DNA of 64,000 bases from Bimuria novae-zelandiae CBS 107.79 (Eukaryota; Ascomycota; Dothideomycetes; Pleosporales; Didymosphaeriaceae): positions 62,001 to 126,000 of the forward strand of contig ML976668.1 of assembly GCA_010015655.1 (NCBI GenBank). The letters run 5' to 3'. Positions 1 through 10,639 of the stretch are shown in pieces. A program made the position numbers and the translations under genes. The notes under the pieces were generated by a model. It searched no databases and was not told where the DNA came from. It saw only the letters and a program-made list of their open reading frames with translations. Position 1 is the stretch's first letter; each line of letters starts with the position of its first letter.

Positions 1-2355
1 ACAGCCGGCGCAGCTGAGGTCGAAGCGGCCGGGGTGGACGCGGCAGCCTCAGCAAGCTTGGTCCGCGTAAGGAATCCGCTTGGCGCAGGGAATCCACCAG
101 TCGGACGACCAAAGGCTCCGCTGGGGAAAGGGAAGGCGCCCGTTGGACGGGGACGGCCGCCGAAGCCACTAGGGAAAGGTAACCAACCGCTCGGGAACAT
201 GCCCGTGGGGTATGGCTTGTGGTGAGGACGGTGGTGAGGACGGCGGCCAGTGCCCGATGGAATAGGGTATGGGGCTTCGGACGAGACAGGTCCGCTCGGC
301 TCGACGGGAAGGACGGTAGAGGAAGGAGTCACGGTCTGTAGATGTTAGCTCGCTTTTTCAATGAGGTGATGTGGCAATCTTACTACGGTGACGACATCAT
401 GCTGGACCACTGTTGTAGTTGCAACTGGAGCGCAAACATCGAAGCTGGAGTTAATGGTAGGCGCTGGAGCGGCCGTGTCGATAACTGAGGCTTGAAGGGA
501 GACAGTGGATACTGAAGAAGTAGGCTGTCCCGGTGCAGTGCTGGACTGTATGAGAATCGAGCTCTGGAAGCTCGACTCCTCGGGGGTCAAAGTTGTGGCT
601 GCAGGAGTGCCGTAGCTAGAGGCGGCAGCAGTAGAGCTGGCAGAGGCCGAAACGGCGGGAACACCAGAGCTCTCTAGAACAAGGGAAGGGAGCGCACTCT
701 CGGCATCCTCTGCGGCAGCAGTCGACGACACGGCGGGAGATGAAGTGGGGAGTTGGGTGATAGGAGCGCCTGTGGAGACTGCGACCTCACCAACAGCGCT
801 GGCTGCGCTCGATGCGGGAGCGACGGAAGTTGCAAGCACTGAGGAAGCGACAGCAGGAGACGAGCTGCTAATGACGACGCCAGATCCAGAGCCACCATTG
901 CTCATGCAAGCAAAGCTAATCTTGGAGACGCTGGCAGCGCGTTTGAACCAGCCCTGGCTAGCAGCATTGAGACTCCAGTCCATATCGACGTAAGGCCAGC
1001 AGATCCGACCATCGCTCATTGTAACCATATCGCCTGCTACGTAGACGTTCGTGCTCTTGACAGCCTCACCAACCTTCTCGCCATTGCTGACGAGCTGGAA
1101 GTAGGAGCCTGTGAAAGTACCCTCGCAACCGAAGGCAACGAGCGGGCAGTTGGGTTCGGCGATCTCCTCCCAGGTGACTAGAGCGTTGCTACCATCAAAG
1201 GCCGCAACGTGAGCGTTGGAGTGATCGGCGGTACCAGTCGTGATCCAGTTCACTTGGTCATCGCCAGAGCCCCCAAGCACAGTGGTAGCCTCCGAACCGA
1301 TTAGAGTCTTCTTATCAGAGAAACGCGCAATTGCGACGTTGCGGTTAGCGGTGCGGTTTACAGAGTGGGTGTAAGGAGCACCGAGCCAGTCATTGGTTGT
1401 AAGGTCTTTCGCGCCTTTCGAGACCCAAGTGAAAATGTACTCGTCACTACCCACAAAGCGAGCGAGATTGCTGTAGGAGCCACTCATCCCGCCCATGGCC
1501 TCGTTCGAAGCGCCGTTTGTAACGTTCTCGTTCGAGATACGAACACCGGCCATGCCCTAGGTGCCAAGTTAGTACGCTGTGATGTATCATTGGCAAAAAG
1601 GAGCTTACTTGAGTTTCGGTGTTCAGCCAAATGTTGCCCTGGTCTTCGGCGCAGATACTGGCGAAAGGGGCTTCATCAGCGGACTCAAAAGCAATACCAG
1701 TGTTGTGAGAGCATCCGAATCCATCGCTAGTGGCGCCGGCGATTTTTTGTAGTTTTCCATCGTTAGAGACGTATTGGATAGTATCGCCAAAGTGGCCATT
1801 GGCTTCCCCGTCGTAGGCCGTGACAACGAAATAAGCGCCGTAAGTCTTCGCCGTCTCGGAGTATACGAGGTCACCGTTCAAATCGGGAGAGGCAGTGTGG
1901 CCGCTGCTGTTCTCGACGGTTGGGCCTCCGAGATACGTCTTCCAGGACTGTTTCCCGGCAGTGTAACGATAAAGGACTGCAACCGGATCCTTGACACCAG
2001 ATACGACCTCGTTGGTAAGAAGAGCGAAACCATCATTATGAGCAACAAGTCCACCGGCCTCTTTGCCTCCTGTAACTGTCACAGCCGCACCAACGGCGGC
2101 GAAAGTGACGGGGTCGACTTGCTGGATGTGAACATCGGTCTGTGCAGAATCCAAGTAGGCCAGATAGGCGGATTTGCCGTCTGGCGAAACCGCGAATGGG
2201 GTGCGGCAATGGTGAGGATAGCCCGTCCAGTAGGCGGCTTTGACTGGGTTAAACGTTGAAGAGAGCGACAGAGACCCAACATGAGTCTTGAGCGACGTCT
2301 GAGAAAGGGCCGCCGAAGCTGCGGCAATAAAAAGAGTGAATGTTGAAAGCAACAT
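1..2355 (-). CDS. Secreted Ser/Pro-rich protein, three exons, 3' end outside the window
   Basis: Exons run on the minus strand at 2355-1609, 1556-384 and 335-1. Intron 1 (1608-1557, 52 nt) has GTAAGC, a perfect TACTAAC branch and TAG. Intron 2 (383-336, 48 nt) has GTAAGA, GCTAAC and CAG. Both fall between codons and the frame stays open to the window edge. The start gives a signal peptide (MLLSTFTLFIAAASAALS). About 470 residues follow with short W, G and D-rich strands, such as VNWITTGTADHSNAH and VTWEEIAEPNCPLVAFGC. They resemble a beta-propeller but match no family I can name. Next comes a long Ser/Ala/Thr/Val linker (about residues 480-640), then a Pro/Gly/Phe-rich tail with repeats like FPSGFGGRP and FPSGAFGRP. 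A TATA-like TTATATTCC lies at 2481-2489, about 125 bp upstream of the ATG. It is probably exported and wall-associated. Function unknown. Confidence 0.8.
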
Positions 2356-3173
2356 GTTGCTGACAGGTCAGATGTTTTCAAAAGAGTGACAAGAACGAAC
2401 GACCAGCGATCCCAAAGAGTGACAAAAAATGGTACAAAAGCCCGTGGAGGAAAGGAACCGGAGTGTGGAGAAGTGCTGCCTTATATTCCCCTAGGGTTGA
2501 AATAGCGCATCGTGCCATGGAGCTCTAGGCCCTGGGCTTCTGAGCTGACCAGAATTGCCATGGCTAAACGCGGTGCCGTATGTTTATTGCACGGATGGAG
2601 TCAGGATATTTCATCTCCACCTTGCGGAAGATGCCTTCGCACATCAATGGTGGAAGGATTTGCAGGAAGATTAGTTTTGTTTCATGGCGTTTCGCTAAAA
2701 GGCGACCGCACGTGACGTCCTACATTAGGCTAGCTGATTGCCGCGATCGCCTTCCTCGTTTCATGCCGCCCTGCCGCCCCCAGCAAAATTTCCAATCCTC
2801 CATCGCATGAGAAAGAATGTGCTTACTACAAAAACAAGGTAGTAGCACGATTGCGCTGTCCTCGAGAGCTTCCAGGCTCCCAGTGAGGACGTACGAATGA
2901 GTCAGGCTGAAGTTCAATACCGGTGCGCACAATTACCAAAAATGGGTCAGGCTGAAGTTCAATACTGGTGCGCACAATTACCAAATACCTAATGAGTCTG
3001 GGCACGAAACAGGGCCACGGCCTCAGGGCGAATAAATTTCCGATCCTCACTGCGTACTATTCCCTTCTGAGTCTTGACCTCTCTTCGCATTGTAATATTC
3101 TTACGGCGTGTTCGGTTGCTCCGATAGTAGCTCCGTTTAGGCCTCCGGTAATGAAACGGACAGTAATCGGTGG
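2356..3173. other. Intergenic region of normal base composition
   Basis: This is the upstream side of the first gene followed by non-coding DNA. The short open frames have no coding character. Apart from the promoter and a 45-bp tandem duplication I see nothing in it. Confidence 0.5.
2896..2985. repeat. Two-copy 45-bp tandem repeat
   Basis: Units 2896-2940 and 2941-2985 share GTCAGGCTGAAGTTCAATAC and GGTGCGCACAATTACCAA and differ at a few positions, mostly transitions. No known element is recognised. Confidence 0.8.
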
Positions 3174-3183
3174 CTTGTTTGGT

Positions 3184-3840
3184 CGGCAAATTTCAAACAT
3201 GCCACTGCTTGGCGTAATAATTTCCCATCTACCACTGTTTTGAGTACACTACCACACACGTGACGTCAGCTGGTAAAATTGCCCACATGCCACTGTTTCT
3301 ATCCCAGATGCCACCAGTTCTGTCCTAAATGCTACTGTTTTATTTAGTGGGCTTCGCGCCTTCCTAGACGCTCTCAGGTAGTAGGTGAAAGTAGCAAACT
3401 AAAAGGGATAGTTCAGAGTCTGTATTATAATGTCGTTATTTTGGTGTTGAGTGGTAGGGCTGTCGGCTGCCTAGCTTATGGGGGCAACCGCCCATAAGCT
3501 GGGGAGCGGCCGCCCATAAGCTAGGGAGCGGCCGCCTATAAGCTGGGGGATGATTGCCTATTAGTTGGGGAACGACCGCCCATCAGTTGGGGGGCAACCG
3601 CCTATTAGCTAGGGATAACCGCCTATAAGCTGGAGAGCAGCCGCCCATAAGCCGGGGGAGCAACCGCCTGTTGGCGTAGGGCCGCTAAATTTTTATTAGG
3701 ACAGAACCGGTGACATCTGGGATAGAAACAGTGGCATGTGGGCAATTTTACGAGCTGACGTCACGTGTGTGGTAGTGTACTCAAAACAGTGGTAGATGGG
3801 AAATTATTACGCCAAGCAGTGGCATGTTTGAAATTTGCCG
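3184..3840. mobile_element. Non-autonomous foldback DNA transposon (Mutator-like) with 144-bp TIRs
   Basis: The arms 3184-3327 and 3697-3840 are inverted repeats with only a handful of mismatches, starting CGGCAAATTTC and ending GAAATTTGCCG. The flanks carry a perfect 10-bp duplication, CTTGTTTGGT, at 3174-3183 and 3841-3850. Long TIRs with 9-11 bp target duplications are typical of Mutator-like elements. There is no transposase inside. Each arm has several copies of a short motif, (A)TGCCACTG or TACCACTG, which could be transposase-binding sites, and a CACGTGACGTCAGC palindrome. The centre is a 22-bp minisatellite. The close match of the arms and the lack of RIP suggest recent movement. Confidence 0.85.
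3469..3685. repeat. 22-bp minisatellite inside the foldback element
   Basis: About ten imperfect units of the type GCCCATAAGCTGGGGAGCGG are arranged head to tail, clearest from 3490 on. Units differ by transitions and 1-nt indels. The array fills the loop between the two inverted arms. Confidence 0.8.
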
Positions 3841-3850
3841 CTTGTTTGGT

Positions 3851-5119
3851 ACTTCGTCTCTAATAGCTTAGCAATTAAGAGGTCTAATTAGCTATTAGAC
3901 GCTAGCTAAAATAACCCTTATTTAGCCTATTTTTAGGCCATATGTGACCTCCTGCGTCTCCGATTAACAAACTTGACCTCTAGAGGTCTTTTTCACTATT
4001 GGAGGAGTCACGTGCTGTCGACTTTGTTGCCCATGAATCCTCGTCAGCGGGCTGCTGTCATAGCCGCCCTCAGGGCACTTAGCAGCGTCGTCGCCGCCCT
4101 GGCTGAGTATGTCGCGGTGCGCAGAGCGCTGAGCGGACAGTACGCAGTGGAAAAGATTATAGGATTAAACTAAGGTTGTACTATCTAGGAGCTACAGCAG
4201 GTATAGGTTCGCAGGCACAAACAACGCTAGTCCTAGTTAGGTGTAGTACTCTCAGGAAGGTGAGTAACAATCAAGTAAGAGTAGGAGCAATTTAAGTACT
4301 ATACACCGTGACAAGGAGACTGTGATAGGGCGGCATATACGACGCGCTTAAGGTGCTTGTTTCGCACCGTTTTAGGGGTTATCTTTTATAAAAATAATAA
4401 AGGCTAACGTTAGGAGCTGTAGGGCTATTAAGAAAACGCTATCTACTAGCTAAATAGGTGTCTAATTAATTACAGTCCGTTAGCTAAGGCGCCGTCGATC
4501 ACCCCTGCTGAGCTAAGCGGCACAAAGTTACGAAACGGAGCCTGAATCGGCCGAATTACCAGGCATGCCCTAAATTTAAGATCCAACAGGTTCACAGCGT
4601 GACGCTAGATAACCCGCAATTCCGTTCGGCAGTGACCTTGGTACCTTCTGAAGACATCCCGGTCATTCTCGCCTTCCCCCACTTGATTGGACATCTCATA
4701 GCCGCCGTCTGAACGCTTCACGCCTGTGAGCTGACAACACGGCAACACGAATCATATCGCGGCTCGAGCTTCGCTGAATTATTCGCCTAAAAAGCCCAAA
4801 TTGGGTAGGATGTTTTGAGCGCAGCGGCTACGTGGCCGACGCCTTGTATGTTCTACTTTTCAACACGAAGGATATTCGTTGGCCTGATGGGTCTGGAGAC
4901 TGGAGACTCAAGTTGCTTTTAACGGTCGTGAAGTCTTGCCAGGCAACAATGAAATGCGTACATAAAGTCAACAGCTCTCCAATATTTGCCAATACTTCTT
5001 CACTCCAGTCAATTTCTATTTTTTTTTCCGCACCTTTAGTTGGCCATTCGACATAGCTAGAAGTTTTTCTCTCTTACAATTACTTACTTCTTCAACTGCA
5101 TTACACCATATCTCCTACG
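3851..5119. other. Intergenic, partly AT-rich relic sequence
   Basis: 3860-3960 and 4170-4480 are AT-rich, TA-dinucleotide-rich DNA like old RIP-altered repeats. Between them, 3973-4173 (plus) keeps a 66-codon frame of normal composition with an Ala/Arg-rich helix-like stretch (QRAAVIAALRALSSVVAAL). I do not recognise it and would not call it a gene. 5040-5119 is a pyrimidine-rich leader before the next gene. Confidence 0.4.
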
Positions 5120-5852
5120 ATGATTTCCTACATCTTCGCACTTGCTCTTTCCTTGTCGTCTGTCTTCGCTTCGGAATTCTCTCAGATAATCTCTCACAAA
5201 TTCGGTGCCATGTTGAGGCGCGGTGACACCCTCGCGAAACGTCAAGGGTACTATCCTTCGTCTACTCCCTGTGGCTCCGGCACTACCTGCGCTGAAGCGT
5301 GTGGTGCAGGTCAGGTCGAGTGCTCCGCCGAAGTTGGCCGTGGGGTGTGTTTTGACCCTTCACTGGCTCATTGCTGCCCGGATAGCTCTGGATGTAAGGC
5401 TGTTGCAGAAGCTTCATACACTAACAATGCTTACTCGATAACCAGATTCGTGTGACAGCGGCTACTTCTGTTCCTCCGACGGCCAAGCCAACACCTACTG
5501 CTGCCCCAATGGCATGGATCTAGGAGCCTGCGCCGAAGCATACTCGCTTACTGTATCGCTCATCAGTCAAACAGGAACTGTCAGCGCTCCTTCGGATAGT
5601 GCTGATAGCGACTCGCTCCTTGCTGGTGTGCAACCTTCAACCACTTCGATATACATTTCAAGCACAGTGCTAGCTTCCATTTCGTCTAAAGTTACAAGCC
5701 TGCCGTCTCCTACCGTTCACACCGTTCCTACAAGCAATAGCTCGTATACTACGGGTATGCCTCCGGTCGAATTTCCGGGTGCAGCAGCAAAGATTCTGGG
5801 GCCTGGTGTGGCAATGCTTGCTGGGCTGGCAAGCCTTGTGGGTTCGATATGA
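5120..5852 (+). CDS. Cys-rich GPI-type secreted protein, two exons
   Basis: Exons are 5120-5393 and 5446-5852, with a 52-nt phase-1 intron (5394-5445; GTAAGG, CACTAAC, CCAG). The spliced product is 226 residues. Reading through the intron would break a Cys repeat that splicing restores, which supports the model. The N-terminus is a signal peptide (MISYIFALALSLSSVFA). A dibasic site, LAKRQ near residue 40, fits Kex2-type cleavage. Residues about 45-135 hold 12 cysteines in two similar halves (AHCCPDSSG, then NTYCCPNGMDLGAC). A Ser/Thr-rich stalk follows. The C-terminus, EFPGAAAKILGPG plus a hydrophobic tail ending LASLVGSI, looks like a GPI-attachment signal. It is probably a cell-wall or plasma-membrane surface protein, and the Cys spacing would also fit a processed effector-like protein. 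No pathway is implied by its neighbours. Confidence 0.85.
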
Positions 5853-6285
5853 ACGTCATATGATTTCTTTACCCAAATAGTAATTCTCGATGTAAAACCA
5901 ACAAAAGATTCATAATATGGCGAGGAATTTATACCACGCCTTCGAATTTTGTGCCCTCTTTCGCTTTATAGGATGCTAGGTGAGAGAAGTCAAATTGGGC
6001 ATGAATCATAGCTCATATAAGAGTGTACGGGATTTCACTTCCAATTGTATCTATCTGAGCGCATGTTTTGATGCTCGCAGCTCATGCTTGAGGTCCGGTC
6101 GAAGCGGAGCTTTAATGGGCGGCATATGGTTCAAACACACCCGTAGCTAAGCGAGACAATGCATAGGTTGCATTTATGGTTTAGGAATTTGGAAAATACG
6201 ATGATTGCTGCTTAAACAGAACAATCAATGCAAGCGGCCAGCTATATAAATGGCGCAATCTTTCTAGTTTGACATCTTGACAAGA
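5853..6285. other. 3' flank of the Cys-rich gene
   Basis: Non-coding sequence of ordinary composition up to the target duplication of the next element. I see no gene in it. Confidence 0.5.
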
Positions 6286-6290
6286 GATTC

Positions 6291-6480
6291 TGTCACGGTT
6301 TGGAGTCTCCCTTTCCCCACTTGCAGTGGCGCCTCACCTGTGTTGAGATGCGACTACCCATCCTACACTAGCGCTGTTTACAGCCACTTATGTATACCTA
6401 CTGTTCGTAGCTTCACCTAATATAATAATAAGTACAATTCTCAATTTCTTCCTTATGCGTATGGATCACTAGCTCTTATA
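6291..6480 (+). repeat. 5' LTR of the gag-only Copia
   Basis: 190 bp, same length as the 3' copy. The differences are mostly C/T transitions. Confidence 0.9.
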
Positions 6481-6495
6481 GTTATGAGCCCGGAT
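6481..6495 (+). other. Primer-binding site, half-tRNA-iMet type
   Basis: GTTATGAGCCCGG directly follows the LTR. It is complementary to CCGGGCTCATAAC, the 5' side and loop of the initiator tRNA-Met anticodon arm ending at nucleotide 39. This is the arrangement known for Drosophila copia, where a cleaved 5' half of tRNA-iMet primes reverse transcription. Confidence 0.75.
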
Positions 6496-6514
6496 GCATC
6501 TTTACTATACTCGT

Positions 6515-6680
6515 TGTACGATTACTAGGCCCCTTATAGCCGTACAATTACTGCGTCCCTCATAGCGCACGATTACCAGGCCCCTTATAGCTATACAATT
6601 ACCGCGCCCCTTATAGCGCACGATTACTGCGCCCCTTATAGCGCACGATTACCGCGTCCCTTATAGCGCACGATTGTTAC
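6515..6680. repeat. About 25-bp tandem repeat in the Copia leader
   Basis: Roughly six imperfect units of the type CCCTTATAGCGCACGATTAC lie between the primer-binding site and gag. Units vary at C/T positions. Confidence 0.75.
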
Positions 6681-6764
6681 GTCTGCCCTATGCACACGAT
6701 AGCTACAGAACTAGTAGTAACTTAAGTTGCTATTATCCTTAATAAACTAGATAACTAGTTTAAC

Positions 6765-7745
6765 TAGATCTTCCTTCGTAAAGACTTCGCTAAGGATCAC
6801 AAGATCTGGCTATACGTTAATCTAGATACACCAAAGGAGAGCATACCTAACCTAGAAGCTACTAATCCTAAGCCTTAGCTTACTAACTATAAGGCTAGAG
6901 CCTCTAAGCTCTCTAACCTATCCCCTAAGGATCGTAAGTCCTACCAATAGGAGGTTAACTAATAGAGACTCGAAGAGATCACGCAATAGAAACAAGAGAG
7001 AGCGCTAATATAGCTAAATACTAAGATTACTAGGTCTATTACTACGCGTTATCTCTACCTAATTTAGGACCTACCTATTATTTACGATTAACTTGTCGCT
7101 CTTAAGAAGTAGTTCTATCTATCTATAGCTAATTAGAGTCGCGACTTAATAGCAAGATACACTAATCTAAAGACTGCTCCACGCAATCCAAAGAAACTCG
7201 ACAAATAGATAGCTAACTAGGTACACATTACTTCCCAATGCCAATCAATCAACCTGCCAGAAACGACTAGATACAGGCCTTAGGAGGATTTCTTGATTGC
7301 CTGCCAAGCTCATCACCTAAACTACGCTGCTACCTGCCTTGATCAGGTATACGAACATGAGATGAACGGTACCAATCCACCCAGCCTACCTACCTACGTC
7401 GAAAAGATGACAAAGTACACTCGCCGCGCTGCCTCGACTGCCGAAGTGGGTACCCTATCTACCTCCGTTGCTGAGCTTGGAATTGCGAAACCTTGCATTT
7501 GTGGGCTATTACATGCTCTGCACGATTGCTACATACTTAATCTAAATTATCTAAGTTAACTAAAAGACTAGACGCCACCACCTATTAGAGTTCGCAAGAT
7601 TAAATAAGCTTAAAAGGACCTAAAGGTTGTAAAGCGCATTAATAACGCCTTAAAGAGTTCTTATTAAACTATTTAGATAGAAAATAGCCTACTACCCCAC
7701 AGCTAGACGTCGCTTGTGATTAATCTTATGGATGAGGGTCAGTCA
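6765..7745 (+). pseudogene. Copia gag, RIP-damaged
   Basis: Reading through TAG/TAA codons gives a continuous gag-like frame. It has an N-terminal part (FLRKDFAKDHKIWLYVNLD) similar to Copia-B gag, a central helical region, and an intact stretch at 7293-7556. That stretch ends in a degenerate zinc knuckle, CICGLLHALHDC. The stops sit where CAG, CAA or TGG would stand. The frame ends before the 3' LTR without any pol domain. Confidence 0.7.
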
Positions 7746-7781
7746 TCACCAACTCGCTGACTTGGTAACAACTAGGGGGTG

Positions 7782-7971
7782 TGTCACGGTTTAGAGTCTC
7801 CCTTTCCCCACTTGCAGTGGCGCCTCACCTGTGTTAAGATGCGACTACCCATCCTACACTAGCGCTGTTTACAGCCACTTATGTATACCTACTATTCGTA
7901 GCTTCACCCAATACAACAACAAGTACAATTCTCAATTTCTTCCTTATGCGTATGGATCACTAGCTCTCACA
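7782..7971 (+). repeat. 3' LTR of the gag-only Copia
   Basis: 190 bp, ending CTCTCACA and followed by the GATTC duplication. Confidence 0.9.
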
Positions 7972-8138
7972 GATTCACACTCATTCCGTTAGTGGAGAGC
8001 GAGCCCCTTTGGAACGTAGGGGATATGATTTGGTGTGGCGGTTTATGTATACTTACAGAAGACCGTGCGGTCTCTCATTGAAAAAAGCACTCTGAAAAAC
8101 TACCGCAGTCGCTTTGATCCGTGCACCAAGGTACTTTT

Positions 8139-8282
8139 TAACAGATGAGTGGGGCTCAAAAGTGGACAGAAAAGTCGATTGTATTGTGTGTGTGCTGAGA
8201 CTAGCTATCTATAGTACATGAACAGAGAATCGATGACTAAGCAGGTGCACGGTGGACCGTAGGGTCACCGGGGCAACTGACA
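8139..8282 (-). repeat. 3' LTR of Copia-A
   Basis: 144 bp. The inner edge is the C-rich complement of the polypurine tract. Confidence 0.9.
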
Positions 8283-8299
8283 CACCCCCCAGAGTCTCT

Positions 8300-10377
8300 G
8301 TGAGCGATACTAGGGGAGCCAACCTTCAGCCTATGCTGGCATAGGGACCTCTACGAGGCCTAAGAGAGCGACAAAACGCTTAGAGGCCAGTCTAGAAAGG
8401 GGTTTTGTGAGGCCATCAGCAACCATATTTATCCTAGGGATATATATAATAAGAATATAATTAGCCTCCTGCTATTCGCGGGCGTAATTATAGTAAATAT
8501 TAATATACTTATTCCGCTCGTAGTGGCCCTTACTATTAAGTAGGTGAATAGTAGATTAGCTATTAGAATAGATCTATATAGGTCCTTCGTTAAGGAGGTG
8601 TAGCTCTATAAGTAGGCGATAAAGCTAGGTAGCTTCTTTTACAGCGTAGGTTAGTGCAACCTAATCTGCCTCTATAAAGGACGTTGTAATAATCTACTAG
8701 TAATAGGATTTATAGGAAATAGTACCTTTAGCTATCTTAAAGGTATAGCCTAAAAAGGATTTATAACTACTATAATTATTAGCGTATATAGAATCTATAA
8801 AACTAGTTAGCGTTAATAATGTTTAATTAGTGCTACTATCTTTAGCTAATAGTTATATACTAAGATTAGGCTAGTACTTAAAGTAATAAATAAGACATTT
8901 AAGTAAGCTATATTACTTTTTAGTAGGGTTACTAGTAAAACGCGCTAGCAAGTTAATATTTTATAAAATATTAAGGCGTATAAGTCCTGTTAGGTAGAGT
9001 AGATAAGTAATAAGTAACTAGTAGCGCTTTATAAGCTCTTCTAGCGTCTTTTTTATTACACGCTATTACTTTAGGGCGGATAATAATAGTAAAGTATTAA
9101 TAAGGTTAATATCTTTAAGATTATAATCATTAATAAGGCGTTTTATATAAAAGTCTATAGTAAAAAAGATTATTTAATTAGGGCGGTTGCGTACACTATA
9201 GATACTTAAGCAATAAGTAATTAGCTCTAAGTCGCGGCATTTATAGCGTTTTAAATTTTTTTATTTAAGGGTAGTTATCGTATCCTTTATATATACAATT
9301 AAAATAAAGTTATTAATGTAGATAATAATAATTACTCTTTTACGTGTAAAGACGTATAGGTCTAACGTTAGTAGCTTAAATCCTAGGTCTTTAAGGGAGA
9401 TTATTAGGTTGTTATACTAAAGTAAGGCAGACTCTCTTAGTCTATATATACCTTAGAGGAGGCGTACTACTTAGTAAGCTAGCAGGTAGCTTTTAGGTAA
9501 TTTAAGAATGATAACGTGCTCTAGAGAGAGGTAAGCGTTTAAGTATATAGTAATTATATTAACTTACTTATACTCTAGATCCTTAGTAATAATAATTATA
9601 AGGACTACTCTTAGCGTTATTATACGCATAATATAGCTATATACGTCTTAGTACTAAGAAGCTTAGATTTATTAATTACTATAAGTAACTATTTTAGTTT
9701 TAATTTTTATTAATAGGCCAGCAGCGTTTCCCTTATAGTTATATACTTATTAGGTATTAATAACTTTATTATTTAAAATTTCTTCTTTTATTGCAAGGTG
9801 CTAGGTGTTATTTAATATAAGTAATTTAAACTTAGCCTTTATAGCGTTTATAAAAGTAGTCTTTATAAGATGCTTACTTAAAGCTCTATAATTTTATAGT
9901 TCTAGTAGTAATAAGGATAATTTTATACCTATTAATAACTTAAATATAGCTAGTGCTAAAGAGCGTATAAACGTAATTACGCCTATATTAACGCGTTAAC
10001 GCGCTTATTAAGGGTCTTTAGGGAGTATAAGGTAAGCACCTAGATTAGCGGAAATCTCTATTCTACGCAAGGCAACGTTGCCATGCCTAGTTAAAGGTAT
10101 AGGGCCTTTAGCAGGCTTATTAGTAGGCTTTAAACTATTAAAATAGTACTTTCCTTTAGTAATTATAGGTAGTATTTCCTCTTCCTCCTATTCACCCCCT
10201 ATATTAACAGGATAAGGTGTTATTAGGCGCTTAATAGTAGCTTGTTTAGGGAGGGTAAGAGGCATAATAGAAGCTAATAATAATAATAGTATTAGTAAAA
10301 GCTTGTCTTAAGAAGTAACTATACGTATATATTTATTATATAAGTTAAATTTAACGCTTATAATTATAATTATAATA
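8300..10377 (-). pseudogene. Copia-A pol, RT and RNase H part, RIP-damaged
   Basis: On the minus strand around 9480-9130 a Copia RT can be followed through many stops: YRLRESALL (canonical YGLRESP-type block), then a motif of the form IIIIYxNNFILI where YVDD would stand. The catalytic Asp codons have become Asn, as expected for G to A RIP. The N-terminal pol part lies beyond the pogo insertion. Confidence 0.65.
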
Positions 10378-10426
10378 TAACGTGGTTCACCACCGAGCGG
10401 GCCAACCCCACCGAGCGGGCCAACTT

Positions 10427-10622
10427 TGTGAACCAAATAACTCATGTATATCCCCCTCTGCCACTAGAGGTAAGCTATCTCCTATATACCCAGGCGCAAA
10501 CATCCTAGATAACTGGCAAACAGCAAACAAAAGGAAAATAAGCTATTAGCTTGGTGGCAAACATCAAAAACAAACAAAAGAAAAACAAGCCATTAGCTTA
10601 GTGGCAAACATTAAACCTTACA
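10427..10622 (-). repeat. 3' LTR of Copia-B
   Basis: 196 bp, matching 21843-22038 apart from C/T and G/A differences. Confidence 0.9.
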
Positions 10623-10639
10623 CACCCCCTCGCACCTCC

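Larger units (their letters stand above)
6291..7971 (+). mobile_element. Gag-only (non-autonomous) Copia LTR element
   Basis: LTRs of 190 bp lie at 6291-6480 and 7782-7971 (TGTCACGG...CTCTCACA), flanked by the 5-bp duplication GATTC (6286-6290, 7972-7976). A primer-binding site follows the 5' LTR directly, and a purine tract (AGGGGGTG) precedes the 3' LTR. The internal part is only 1.3 kb and encodes gag but no protease, integrase or RT. The 5' LTR end reads TTATA where the 3' LTR has TCACA, a RIP-type C to T change. Movement must have relied on a full-length Copia in trans; Copia-B has the same priming site and a similar gag. Confidence 0.9.

Noticed and set aside
3469..3685. Short regular repeats considered as a CRISPR-like array
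   Set aside because: Units are contiguous 22-mers with no spacers, in a eukaryotic transposon.
3973..4173. 66-codon Ala/Arg-rich frame
   Set aside because: Normal GC and possibly coding-derived, but no start context, homology or intron structure supports a gene.
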